This document shows positions 51,613 to 60,343 of a stretch of 64,000 nt of DNA, piece after piece; within the stretch, counting starts at the first letter, position 1; every line of letters starts with the position of its first letter. A program made the translations under genes and the position numbers. Source of the stretch: Euryarchaeota archaeon UBA256 (GTDB lineage Archaea; Thermoplasmatota; Poseidoniia; Poseidoniales; Poseidoniaceae); NCBI GenBank assembly GCA_002494645.1, contig DACE01000010.1:80441-144440 (forward strand), in the 5' to 3' direction. The notes beneath the pieces are model-generated. The model was not told the DNA's origin, searched no databases, and saw nothing but the letters and a program-made list of their open reading frames with translations.

Positions 51613-52416
51613 TCATGCGATACGTTCGACCGTTTCGGGCGTGATTCCTTCTTCTGGCGTCACGCGGAACACTAAGATTTTGAGATTCTCAGGAGCGTTT
51701 CTGAATTTTGAAACGATCATTGAATTTTCGAAATCTGTTCCAATTGTCCGTACTTTGAACGAGAGAACCATGTCGGCAATCGAGGACAACTCTTGTTTGA
51801 TTGAAGGGTTCAGCCCATCGGTTGAAACGGATATCATCAACAAACCACGTACCATCTGTGCGTGTGCTTGAAGCATACGAACCATAGAAATGACGCGGGA
51901 TGGGTCTTCACGCTGCAGGAAGAAATCCAAGTTGTCCAAGACAGCCCTGAAATAGGGACCACAGCCCATGATTTCATTGGTGACTTCAGTAAGATAATCC
52001 TGATTGCTGTCATCTACAAACCGTGTCTGGGCCAAACGCTGGATGTCTGCCAACTGGAATCCTTCAAGACGGTACCTACTCGCCAAAAGGTCGCGTTCGA
52101 GAACGTTGGCGTTATACTCCTCACCGATGGTTCGAACATTGATGTCAAGAGGCCAATTGTATTTTTTGAAGATACGAGTAATCTCCTGTTGTCCTTCGTC
52201 CGTGGTGATGTAGAGCGTGTTATCTGGTTCTTCAGCGGGAGAAGTGAATTGTTTGGCAAATAATTCGCTACCAGAACCTGTTTCGGTGAACGCGATGATG
52301 GTGAAACCTCTTGGGACTCCTCCGTTCATTTCATTATCGAATTTTGGAACGCCAAAAGAGCCAACGGTGCCAAAAAATTCCTCATCTTCGGGGTCAAAGT
52401 CAAATGTTCTTGCCAT
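51613..52416 (-). CDS. KaiC/RecA-like protein with degenerate P-loop (third of tandem triad)
   Basis: This 267-residue protein has the RecA fold order of KaiC-like proteins: GVPKFDNEMNGGVPRGFTII near residues 23-42, then ETGSGSELFAKQF, where the Walker A Lys-Thr is replaced by Ser-Glu. AVLDNLDFFLQ near residue 158 stands at the Walker B position, with an Asp retained. The C-terminal half continues with ADMVLSFKVRTIG and LKILVFRVTPEEG. ATP binding is therefore uncertain. It is the last of three adjacent RecA-like genes with ten bases to the next upstream. The role may be scaffolding or signalling in a complex with the active member encoded at 53014-53796. Confidence 0.78.
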   Translation of the reverse strand: MARTFDFDPEDEEFFGTVGSFGVPKFDNEMNGGVPRGFTIIAFTETGSGSELFAKQFTSPAEEPDNTLYITTDEGQQEITRIFKKYNWPLDINVRTIGEEYNANVLERDLLASRYRLEGFQLADIQRLAQTRFVDDSNQDYLTEVTNEIMGCGPYFRAVLDNLDFFLQREDPSRVISMVRMLQAHAQMVRGLLMISVSTDGLNPSIKQELSSIADMVLSFKVRTIGTDFENSMIVSKFRNAPENLKILVFRVTPEEGITPETVERIA

Positions 52417-52426
52417 CCTTCATCCC

Positions 52427-53011
52427 TCACATTAAGACCACTTGGCCACGGTCGACGATATCCGTGCAATACGTGTCGAGATTCGCCAGGACCAGGGGTG
52501 GTGTTTGGTCGGGCACGTTAAGAATTACAGAAAGCACCTCCCGTTGCCGGAAGGTGTTGATGAAGGTGTGAAGGTATTCAGCCAGCATTCGGTCATCGTT
52601 GTAAATGGCCAAGGCATTGACACTGTCAAGGAAGACGAAATTTCGTTGTGAATTCACGGTCCGTAGGACATACAGTGTTCGCAGCAGAGTGCTCTCGAGC
52701 ATGATGGGGCTATCGATGAAGGTAATGTTGGGGTATTCCACATCCGTCCCACCGAGTACTCCAGAGGAGACCAAGTCAAGGAAGTGAATGTTGGACACAT
52801 CGATGCCAACAGCTTCGAAGGCCTGTATGATTTCAACAGCTCCTCGGCTTGCTGAAATGTAGACACCACCCATCTCAAACATCTGCATGAGTGGAAGAAT
52901 GGTGCTTGCGGTCACCATGAAGGAATTGGATGTACCAACTCGGACTTGAACGGCGCTACCGAGAGAGACTTGAGTGAGTTGTTCTGCGATTCGTTGGTCA
53001 AGTTCGAACAT
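52427..53011 (-). CDS. RecA-like protein lacking a P-loop (second of tandem triad)
   Basis: Starting at the ATG at 53009-53011, preceded by GGGGGC, gives 194 residues; the ATG at 53026 would overlap the previous gene by 13 bases. It has a RecA-like core: VGTSNSFMVTASTILP at the position of the P-loop (no Lys), NFVFLDSVNALAIYN near residue 136 as a Walker B-like strand with Asp, and VLSVILNVPDQTPPL near 165. All essential ATP-binding residues are absent or changed. It lies between an active and a degenerate KaiC-like gene and is likely a subunit of their complex. I cannot place it in a named family with certainty. Confidence 0.7.
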   Translation of the reverse strand: MFELDQRIAEQLTQVSLGSAVQVRVGTSNSFMVTASTILPLMQMFEMGGVYISASRGAVEIIQAFEAVGIDVSNIHFLDLVSSGVLGGTDVEYPNITFIDSPIMLESTLLRTLYVLRTVNSQRNFVFLDSVNALAIYNDDRMLAEYLHTFINTFRQREVLSVILNVPDQTPPLVLANLDTYCTDIVDRGQVVLM

Positions 53012-53013
53012 AT

Positions 53014-53796
53014 TTATTGCCCCCATCGCGAGTTTTTGTCACTCGAAGCGCCCCACTTTAGCATCGGAATAAGCATCACTCCCAGCGGCGTTAATTCAAT
53101 GGCATGCTTGGCCCGACTATGGGCAGTTCCGCGCATTTTCACCACTTGAAGGAAGCGAAGTAAATGACCCATCCGTTCTGCGTCGCCCATGACGATAATG
53201 CCGTCAGCAATGGCTTCTTCAACACCAAATGAAGACCAATGGGCGTTTTCTGTTGCAGAAGTAATCTCAGAGATGAGGATGGTCGTACATCCAAGCGTAG
53301 CCAATTTCTTTCCCAGCGTGAAGAGGAAATCTCGAATCAATTGTTCGGATTTAATTTTGTAACAAAGCGTTGTCACGGAATCGATCACAAGGCGCGTCAC
53401 ACCGATGGTGTTCACGATGTCAACGATGGATTTGATGAGGGCGTGGACGTCGTCAAGGTCAAATGAAGCCTTATCGAGGCCGAGCCACGAATACAAAACG
53501 TCCATATCAAAAACGTTGATGAGACCCGAATCGACCATGTTCATGTCAAAAAAGGCATATTGGCGAATGTTTTCAAGCAACTTGACAGAGGGTTCAGTCG
53601 CTGTAAAGTGGGCGCAGGCTTCACCAGCCAATGCGCCACGGACGAGAAATTCCATGGCCAAGGTGGTCTTTCCTGAACCGCAGGTTCCAGCCGCAAGAAC
53701 CGTTGAACCGTAGGGGATGCCCCCTCGTAAAATCTCATCCAACCCGTGGATTCCTGTGACACATCGGTCTCGCGTGTAAGTACTGGTGGATTGCAT
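53014..53796 (-). CDS. KaiC-like RecA-superfamily ATPase, intact (first of tandem triad)
   Basis: I use the ATG at 53794-53796 (260 residues); the frame extends further upstream without a family match. Features: GIHGLDEILRGGIPYGS near residues 15-31, Walker A GTCGSGKTT at 37-45, the glutamate of ATEPS near 68, and Walker B TRLVIDSVTTL with Asp139. It ends with the KaiC-type AIELTPLGVMLIP segment near residue 240. It can hydrolyse ATP in principle. KaiC-like proteins of archaea act in signalling and in motility control (the archaellum protein FlaH is a relative), but no archaellum motor gene is adjacent. It is downstream of a pilin-like gene on the same strand with 67 bases between. Confidence 0.85.
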   Translation of the reverse strand: MQSTSTYTRDRCVTGIHGLDEILRGGIPYGSTVLAAGTCGSGKTTLAMEFLVRGALAGEACAHFTATEPSVKLLENIRQYAFFDMNMVDSGLINVFDMDVLYSWLGLDKASFDLDDVHALIKSIVDIVNTIGVTRLVIDSVTTLCYKIKSEQLIRDFLFTLGKKLATLGCTTILISEITSATENAHWSSFGVEEAIADGIIVMGDAERMGHLLRFLQVVKMRGTAHSRAKHAIELTPLGVMLIPMLKWGASSDKNSRWGQ

Positions 53797-53863
53797 GGGA
53801 ACAAGACAGAGGATGGGCCGAGGGTTGATGAAATGTTTGTACGCAATCAACGCAAAGGGGCCG

Positions 53864-54952
53864 TCAAGAGGGGGGCGTATACTCTCCGGGGGTGGGGTCG
53901 TCCTGCAAACTCCAAGACGTTGATGAGAACCTGTTGTCTCCATCCCATTCCATGGATTGTCCGGTGACCATGAACAGTCCCGTATTTCCTCCCCATTCAA
54001 CTCGCATGACGTCAGAGGGAGTGATTTCTGCGAGTTGCGTGTAACGAAGACTCAACACGCCCTGCCCGTTCGCAAGCCCATCGAGTTGCCCGACTCCAAG
54101 GAAGGCATACTGCCCTAGGTCCAAAACATGGGTTGCGTTTCCAACCTCTTGGCTCGATACATCTCCAGTCATGATTGAAATCGACTTCCCTGAGAGTACT
54201 CCCGACTGAAGAAGGAGGTCGGAAGATGTGGAGCCGCTAACGTGGTTAAGTGACCAACCTTTGAGCGAAATAGCGAAGTCGTTTGGATTGTAGACTTCGA
54301 TCCATTCTGGCCCACTTGAGGAGGGGCGGGCCATGACTTCAGTGACATGCAATTGGTTGTTTTTTCGACCGCCATCATGAACTTCTAAAATAACTCGTAA
54401 TCGCTCGCCATCTTGCTGGAATGACCGGTAGGCTGTGGACGAGGATGGTGCACTTCCACGCTCCGTCCCCCCCGCAAATAATACCGCGCCCACACGGCTG
54501 GAATCCGAACTCTCCTCGACCTGGATCTTGAGATAGAGCGTCATATCGTTGTCAAGCCCCAAACCTGCCGCCATTCCCTCTTCGGTGACGTTGTGAAGGG
54601 CAGCGATTCGTTCCAAGTCCAACCTGTACTCCTGCATGAGGCCCGCTTGAACACGACCTTCTGCGAGGGCCTCCGCCGAGACGTGGTGCCATGATTCGGT
54701 CGCATTCGCGTAATCCAAGGATCCGTCAAGAGGGACGAACCAGCCCTCGCTCGAGGTGAGTCGGTCCAGCCCCATCGCTGCAGCACGGTCCAAACGGTCA
54801 ACGTCAGGGTCGTTGGAGCCCATTTGCAATTGTGCAAGTGAGAGAAAGGCGGTTAAAATCATCAAAAACAGCGTGAAGGCTGAAAGAAACTCGATGACGG
54901 CAGTCAAGCCCCCCTCGTCTCGCTCCGCCGAGATGACCGGAGCCCTTCGCAT
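53864..54952 (-). CDS. Pilin-like, membrane-anchored protein with a lamin-tail domain
   Basis: This 362-residue protein has a short N-terminal region with charged residues (residues 1-13), then a hydrophobic helix GGLTAVIEFLSAFTLFLMIL near 14-33, similar to type IV pilin/archaellin N-termini that are cleaved after the Gly. The exported part contains a lamin-tail-like beta domain near residues 212-300 (EVMARPSSSGPEWIEVYNP, FAISLKGWSLNHVSG), known in surface and secreted nucleases. The rest is beta-rich. I cannot prove pilin processing. It lies directly upstream of the KaiC-like triad on the same strand and divergently from the 984-residue surface protein gene. Confidence 0.7.
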   Translation of the reverse strand: MRRAPVISAERDEGGLTAVIEFLSAFTLFLMILTAFLSLAQLQMGSNDPDVDRLDRAAAMGLDRLTSSEGWFVPLDGSLDYANATESWHHVSAEALAEGRVQAGLMQEYRLDLERIAALHNVTEEGMAAGLGLDNDMTLYLKIQVEESSDSSRVGAVLFAGGTERGSAPSSSTAYRSFQQDGERLRVILEVHDGGRKNNQLHVTEVMARPSSSGPEWIEVYNPNDFAISLKGWSLNHVSGSTSSDLLLQSGVLSGKSISIMTGDVSSQEVGNATHVLDLGQYAFLGVGQLDGLANGQGVLSLRYTQLAEITPSDVMRVEWGGNTGLFMVTGQSMEWDGDNRFSSTSWSLQDDPTPGEYTPPS

Positions 54953-55110
54953 GGTCCCTCACACTTGGCTGAGATTCATGAGGTTGCCGCAACAAAGGTG
55001 CCTTGGCCAGAGATTTCCGAGAGATCTGACAATCTCGGTGAATACCTGAAAAGATGACTCTACCTCCTTTCTGGAGCGATGAGTCTTTGAAGCACCAATG
55101 CGAGGACAAT

Positions 55111-58065
55111 ATGATGAGCGAGCGCAAGCCATGGGCGAAAACCAACACTAGAGCTAGTTTCGGCTTTGTTCTCCTGCTTCTTTTTTCATCCCTTGGAGCG
55201 CTTCTTACTGCACCTGCCAGTAGCGCGTCGGTCTCGGGTTCACTCGGCTTGACAGACTCTGCGTCCCCCACTGAAGATTCATGGTATTCGGCTTTCGACA
55301 CCATGACCTTTTCAGTAGAGGTGAGTAATTTGTACGCAACACCTTCAGCTAACGGTCGTGGTTTGGCTTGGTATGTCTGTGAAGGCGAAGTCACATCCTC
55401 CACTTGCAAGTCAAACTTCGATGAAAAGGGACTCTTTTCAATTGGCAGTTTGCCCGCCTCATCTTCAAACATATTCACCTCAACGGATATGTGGATTCCC
55501 GGTGGCAATGCAGAGGGAGCCTATACGGTCGTGTTCGCCTTTGACCAAAACGACCAGAACCCCTCTGATGATGAGCTGGTGTTCAACATCAACATCACTG
55601 AATTTTACATTGATGCAATGGTCAACAACTTGCATGACCCTCTTGAAAACATCAACAACTTGGCCACCTATAACGGTAGTAGCATCTTGAACACAGGCAC
55701 TGATTATACCTTCAATGCCCGGGGCCAGGCCACGATTTGTGGAGATTGTAGTTTTGATGCTGATTTTGGCTGGCAACTCTGGGACTCAGATGAGACGATG
55801 ATGTTGCGAGAGGCCTATCGGAATATCTCGACCCTGGCCGCATGGGGCGGAATGACACCCTTCAACATCAATCTCCCTGCCTTTTCGTTCAATCAAGAAG
55901 GCGAGTACATCATGAAGTGGGGCGTATTTTCGAGCACTGGAAACCCCCATGGGGACTTGAATCCAAGCAATAACATAGCCTCAACATCACTGGTTCTTGA
56001 TGATAGCATCGACCTCCAAGTTGTGGATGTTTATCCCAGCCACAACTCACAAGCATCAACCTTCTATTACGGGACTGACCGAGTCAAAGCCGATATCCTC
56101 AATCAAGGGAACATGTCCATCGACAATGTCACGGCAGCCTTCGAAGTCTATGACGAGCAATTCCAACTCGAAGTCCAAGATTCCTGCGACATCGCAATGC
56201 TTCATCCAGGGGAAAGCGCAACCTGTTCCTTTAACCTCACGACGACGGGTACGAGTCGCCTGCTGAGGGTTCAACTACCGACCATCTTCCAAGCCGGTGA
56301 AGATGCCAGAATGGCTGACAATCTCTTTTCGTTCAATGCCGATGTGGAAACTGGAGCGATCAATCCCTATGTGCAAACCAATGCTGAAAACAATATCTAT
56401 GAGAGTTCTGATGATGTTGAATTGGTCGGTCGCTTCAGTAGCATTGCCTCGCAGCCGCTCAATTATACATGGAGAGAGGGGTTCTATAATTGGGGACACG
56501 GCCAGGTGCTCAATGAAACAGGGGAAACTTTTGGCCTTGGCCATCACAGTCTCACTCTTGAGGTGCGTGATCCCTTCGGCAACACAGAATACGCATATGT
56601 TGAATTTGATGTTCTTAATTCAATCAACCTGAGTGTAGAACCCTATTGGACGGGTTATGCCGTAACCGAACAGGAGGCTGACGTAGAACATGAAATTGCT
56701 CTACCTTACCTCGGCAGCAATTACGGGATTGGTGAAGGAAAATCACCTCTCATGATGATTTCCATTGATATTATACCAGCAACAGGTAATGAGATCGTCT
56801 TGCGAGAGTTGTATTTGGACATGAATTTGAGTGAATTACTCCCTGGTAACATTGACCTATCAACCGTAGATTTGCGCTACCTTCCCACCCTTAGTTCGAC
56901 CCTCTGGACCTACATTGATGGCGTTGACACCTATGAGATCAGCGAGGCTGGAATTGCAAGCCTCTCGTTAACAAAAGACGGTGTTATCCTCATCGTTGGC
57001 GTTCTACCCGAAACCAATGTAACGGTTGACAATCTGAACTGGACGCGTTTAGCAGGCGGGCAAATTGAACTTAATTGGACCGCTGTTGGAGATATCACGA
57101 ATCCATATGTTGGAGGTTGGAACATCTACAAACTGCAAGGCGTGAGCGGTACTACCTTCTTCCCTGACCCTAACGCAGGCATCAATGAAGACATCTGGGA
57201 AGAATTAACCGGTGAATCCTTCGCCACGACCATGGCACTTAGCGATGAATCATGGCTTGACCCTGAGCCATTACCGACTGGTATTTGTGCATCGTATGCC
57301 ATTCTCCCGATTGACCGAGAAGGAAACCCAAATTACGAGATGGCTGAAATTGCCAGAAACAATGGTGCTCCTGGCCTTCTATGTGGCGATGCAATCCCAC
57401 CAACAACTTCGATAATCCAATTCAATCATGAATGGCAATTTACAAACGACACCGACTGCTTTGACTACAAGAAAGACTGGTCCTTGTGCTACGTTGTTAA
57501 CCTAACTTGGATTTGGCCCGACCATGAAGCACAAGGTGAACTCAAGTGGAATCTCTATCGCTTGGAATATGCCCCCAGTAACGTCGACCTGAAATTCATC
57601 AATCCGATTGCGGCTGGACTTTCGGGTACACCTGGCGAGCAAGGTACCTTCAATCAGAGCGGCATGCAGATTGACGGCATTCAACCTTACCGAACCTACT
57701 ACTATGTTCTCGCCCCCATTGATAGCGTTGGTAATGAGCAAATGATTGCTAATTATCCATCCGATAATGTTGAACGTGTCTCCATTCAAGACGACTGGTG
57801 GACCTACAACCAACACCTTATCCCACCAGAACCTGAACCCCCTGAACCACCTCTGGGCATTCCATGGTTGCAAAAATTAAACGATGCGACCCAGGTGAGT
57901 GAATTTCAATTCGCTGGATTTGCACTGCTGGGGATTTTCGTCCTCAACGCCATTCTTCTTCCACTCCTTCTCAAGAAGCGGAAGCGCCTCAAGCGAGTGA
58001 TGGAGGCCCGAAAGCGCAATCGTTCGAAAGATTACGATAGCGAATTCGACGATTTCTTCGAATGA
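55111..58065 (+). CDS. Large secreted, membrane-anchored surface protein (beta-rich, CARDB-like)
   Basis: The ATG at 55111 with GAGG six bases before it gives 984 residues; the frame extends to 55054 without a better start. Signal peptide residues about 16-38, ending near SSASVSG. The exported region is beta-rich with repeats of CARDB or PKD-like type: NQNDQNPSDDELVFNINI-type (short: QNDQNPSDDELVF), DSIDLQVVDVYPSHNSQAS near 313-331 and DILNQGNMSIDNVTAAFEV near 345-365, and a fibronectin-like segment (ARLAGGQIELNWTAVGDI-type). A membrane helix lies near residues 930-950, followed by a basic and acidic tail. It could be an S-layer or adhesin protein. No enzyme motif is seen. Confidence 0.78.
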   Translation: MMSERKPWAKTNTRASFGFVLLLLFSSLGALLTAPASSASVSGSLGLTDSASPTEDSWYSAFDTMTFSVEVSNLYATPSANGRGLAWYVCEGEVTSSTCKSNFDEKGLFSIGSLPASSSNIFTSTDMWIPGGNAEGAYTVVFAFDQNDQNPSDDELVFNINITEFYIDAMVNNLHDPLENINNLATYNGSSILNTGTDYTFNARGQATICGDCSFDADFGWQLWDSDETMMLREAYRNISTLAAWGGMTPFNINLPAFSFNQEGEYIMKWGVFSSTGNPHGDLNPSNNIASTSLVLDDSIDLQVVDVYPSHNSQASTFYYGTDRVKADILNQGNMSIDNVTAAFEVYDEQFQLEVQDSCDIAMLHPGESATCSFNLTTTGTSRLLRVQLPTIFQAGEDARMADNLFSFNADVETGAINPYVQTNAENNIYESSDDVELVGRFSSIASQPLNYTWREGFYNWGHGQVLNETGETFGLGHHSLTLEVRDPFGNTEYAYVEFDVLNSINLSVEPYWTGYAVTEQEADVEHEIALPYLGSNYGIGEGKSPLMMISIDIIPATGNEIVLRELYLDMNLSELLPGNIDLSTVDLRYLPTLSSTLWTYIDGVDTYEISEAGIASLSLTKDGVILIVGVLPETNVTVDNLNWTRLAGGQIELNWTAVGDITNPYVGGWNIYKLQGVSGTTFFPDPNAGINEDIWEELTGESFATTMALSDESWLDPEPLPTGICASYAILPIDREGNPNYEMAEIARNNGAPGLLCGDAIPPTTSIIQFNHEWQFTNDTDCFDYKKDWSLCYVVNLTWIWPDHEAQGELKWNLYRLEYAPSNVDLKFINPIAAGLSGTPGEQGTFNQSGMQIDGIQPYRTYYYVLAPIDSVGNEQMIANYPSDNVERVSIQDDWWTYNQHLIPPEPEPPEPPLGIPWLQKLNDATQVSEFQFAGFALLGIFVLNAILLPLLLKKRKRLKRVMEARKRNRSKDYDSEFDDFFE

Positions 58066-58069
58066 GTAT

Positions 58070-58156
58070 TGGCGCGGCAGGGGAGATTCGAACTCCCGAG
58101 GTGAGACACCACTGGATTAGCAATCCAGCGCAATGGCCAGGCTATGCGACTGCCGC
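58070..58156 (-). tRNA. tRNA-Ser (anticodon GCU)
   Basis: On the minus strand a full class II tRNA cloverleaf can be folded. The 5' acceptor GCGGCAG (58150-58156) pairs with CTGCCGC (58074-58080), and the anticodon stem CTGGA/TCCAG encloses TTGCTAA. A long variable arm follows, and the T-arm is GGGAG-TTCGAAT-CTCCC. The anticodon GCT (GCU) reads Ser AGC/AGU. The 3' CCA is encoded (58070-58072), unlike in many archaeal tRNAs. It lies between the end of the surface-protein gene and the end of ctaB, on the ctaB strand. Confidence 0.93.
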
Positions 58157-58223
58157 TCGCAAACTTGGCGACCAAAGGTCTTCTCATGAACATGACGGTG
58201 GTCAAGACTTCATTCTCAAAGCC

Positions 58224-59243
58224 TCAAAGGGGCCCAAGTACCCCGAGCATCGAACTGGGGATGAAGATGATCAAAACAAGCGAAAGGAACATCCAACCGA
58301 GGTAATACAAGCTCCTGAAGAAGGACTTCGCTGCTTTGGGCATTCGGCCCTGTTCGTCAAAGGCTTCGTGTGGGTCAATCGCCCATACAGATGCGGAATA
58401 CCATAGCGTCAAGCCACCCGAGACAAAAGCCCACAGAAGAGGTAGGCCAGAATCAGGCCAAAAGCACGGTACAGAACCCAGCAAAAAGAGCAAGATACAA
58501 TAGAATTTGGCTTGTTTGAGCGTATATTCAGGCCCCTTAACTTCATTCATCATTGGAATGTTAACCTTCCCGTATTCGCCAGAGCGATAGAGGGCAAGGG
58601 CCCAGAAATGAGGGGGTGTCCACAGGAAGATGAGAAAAAAGAACACCCAAGGAATCGGAGATCCAAGAGCAAGTACACTGCCTCTCGCAATAGACTCACC
58701 TGCTGCTGCTGCCCATCCAATCAAGGGAGGTGTAGCCCCTGCGATACCACCAATGACAATGTTTTGTGGTGTACGACGTTTGAGCCACATCGAATAAACA
58801 AAAACGTAGAAAAGCACTGAGAAAAATGACCAAAACGCTGCCTTCACACTCACCAAGAGAAACAAGGCCGAGCCGAGCAGTGCAATGGTACTCCCAAACG
58901 CGAGGGCAAATTGTGGTGTTGCATGGCCTTGTGGGATAGGCCGGTTCATGGTTCGCCGCATGTGCGGGTCGATGTCAGCATCGTACCACATGTTGATGGC
59001 GTTTGAGCCACCTGCAGAAAGGGTTCCACCCACAACGGTGAGGGCAATGGTTCCAAGTGTATCTGTCCACGAACGATCAAGTTGGATGACATCGTAGCGG
59101 GCGAGGGTATCGTGCACTAATATTGCACAAATCGCCGTGATCTGCAGCAAGACAATGACTCGGAGTTTCATCAGACGAATCATGACCTTGAACAGACCAG
59201 GGTAGTCAAGTTCAGTACCTTTTTCGGGCTCTGGACCGGTCAT
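58224..59243 (-). CDS. ctaB: Protoheme IX farnesyltransferase (heme O synthase)
   Basis: This 339-residue membrane protein has the UbiA-family prenyltransferase motif NAINMWYDADIDPHMRRT near residue 82 and a second Asp-rich motif region near 220 (SGEYGKVNIPMMNEVKGPE-type, short: YGKVNIPMM). There are about nine membrane helices. It attaches farnesyl or geranylgeranyl to heme b. Its start overlaps the stop of ctaA by four bases (ATGA-like), so the two are coupled. Together they supply heme A for a terminal oxidase. Confidence 0.94.
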   Translation of the reverse strand: MTGPEPEKGTELDYPGLFKVMIRLMKLRVIVLLQITAICAILVHDTLARYDVIQLDRSWTDTLGTIALTVVGGTLSAGGSNAINMWYDADIDPHMRRTMNRPIPQGHATPQFALAFGSTIALLGSALFLLVSVKAAFWSFFSVLFYVFVYSMWLKRRTPQNIVIGGIAGATPPLIGWAAAAGESIARGSVLALGSPIPWVFFFLIFLWTPPHFWALALYRSGEYGKVNIPMMNEVKGPEYTLKQAKFYCILLFLLGSVPCFWPDSGLPLLWAFVSGGLTLWYSASVWAIDPHEAFDEQGRMPKAAKSFFRSLYYLGWMFLSLVLIIFIPSSMLGVLGPL

Positions 59244-60310
59244 TCTTGCTCAGCCCCGAAGGTTTGTTCTGACGCTTGGCAAAAACGCATGCAGAACATC
59301 AAAAATACGGCTGAAAGGAAGGCGCCTACACCCACCACAAGGTGAAGAAGAGAAAGCCATTCTGGGAAATCGCCTACCTTTGCGAAAACGATGTAGGACC
59401 CGCCCACCATGACGTTGAGAAGCCAAATTCCAGTCGTGATTTCTCCAAAACGAACCAATTCCTTTGCTCCGTCTCGCTCTTGGGCTGACGTACGAAGGTT
59501 TGAAACACCAAGAATGAGGACCAAACCGACCACAAGAGCACCAAACCGATGAATCATCTGAATGAAAATCCCAGGGCCTTCGAGGGAGGGAAGGAAGGAC
59601 CCTTGGCATTGAGGCCAGCCCGTCGGGAAGCCAACCGAGCAACTTTGGTTGTATTGACCTCCAGCAGAAGAAGAAACCCATGCACCGAGAACCAGCAATA
59701 AACCCACTGCACCTGCCATTGCATTCGCTCGAGAGATATGGGCGTTGACGAAGTCCTGTGGTGAACGAAGGAAGGCCCAACGCACTCCTTCCCGAATTCT
59801 CATCTCCATAAATTGCCAAATCAAGCCTGCTGTGAAGACACAAGCAAGGGAAAGGTGGAGCGCGACGGTCCAGTCTGCGTTATCGTAACGTACGGTAATG
59901 TAACCTGCAGTGGCTTGAACAACCAACAAGACAGCGGAAAACATCGAACTCTGGACGACCCGCTTGCCGTAGGTCTTTTGCGACCGAAGGGCCATCACCA
60001 CGTTGTAGATAATGGGGAGGGCGATGAGGCCAACCAAAAGCCGATGGAACCATTCAACAAAGATTTGGAAGGTTGTGTAACGGTGATCTTCACCACGGGA
60101 ATCAATTTCTTCAGGATTCGCATCCCAGTAGGCTTCCTGCTCTTCTTCGGATACATCAAAATGCCAGGTTCCAAAGCAGGTCGGCCATTCAGGACAGGAC
60201 TCACCAGCGTCGTTGATTCGTATGCTTCCCCCGACGATGACAATGAGGAGGGCCATCACGGCGAGAACAAGCGGTAAGGTCGACGGGCGACGCCAAACCG
60301 ATTCTTCCAT
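59240..60310 (-). CDS. ctaA: Heme A synthase
   Basis: I use the ATG at 60308-60310 (356 residues); the open frame continues 50 codons upstream without homology. The protein has eight membrane helices and the four heme-binding His of the family: EWFHRLLVGL near residue 92, VALHLSLACVFTAG near 156, IHRFGALVVGL near 260, and LHLVVGVGAFLSA near 318. The extracytoplasmic Cys pair of the CtaA type is present (ESCPEWPTCFG near 38-48). It oxidises heme O to heme A. It is divergent from the thioredoxin-like gene with 33 bases between starts. Confidence 0.93.
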   Translation of the reverse strand: MEESVWRRPSTLPLVLAVMALLIVIVGGSIRINDAGESCPEWPTCFGTWHFDVSEEEQEAYWDANPEEIDSRGEDHRYTTFQIFVEWFHRLLVGLIALPIIYNVVMALRSQKTYGKRVVQSSMFSAVLLVVQATAGYITVRYDNADWTVALHLSLACVFTAGLIWQFMEMRIREGVRWAFLRSPQDFVNAHISRANAMAGAVGLLLVLGAWVSSSAGGQYNQSCSVGFPTGWPQCQGSFLPSLEGPGIFIQMIHRFGALVVGLVLILGVSNLRTSAQERDGAKELVRFGEITTGIWLLNVMVGGSYIVFAKVGDFPEWLSLLHLVVGVGAFLSAVFLMFCMRFCQASEQTFGAEQE

Positions 60311-60343
60311 GTTGCACCGTGGGAGCAGACCCCTTTTGAACAA

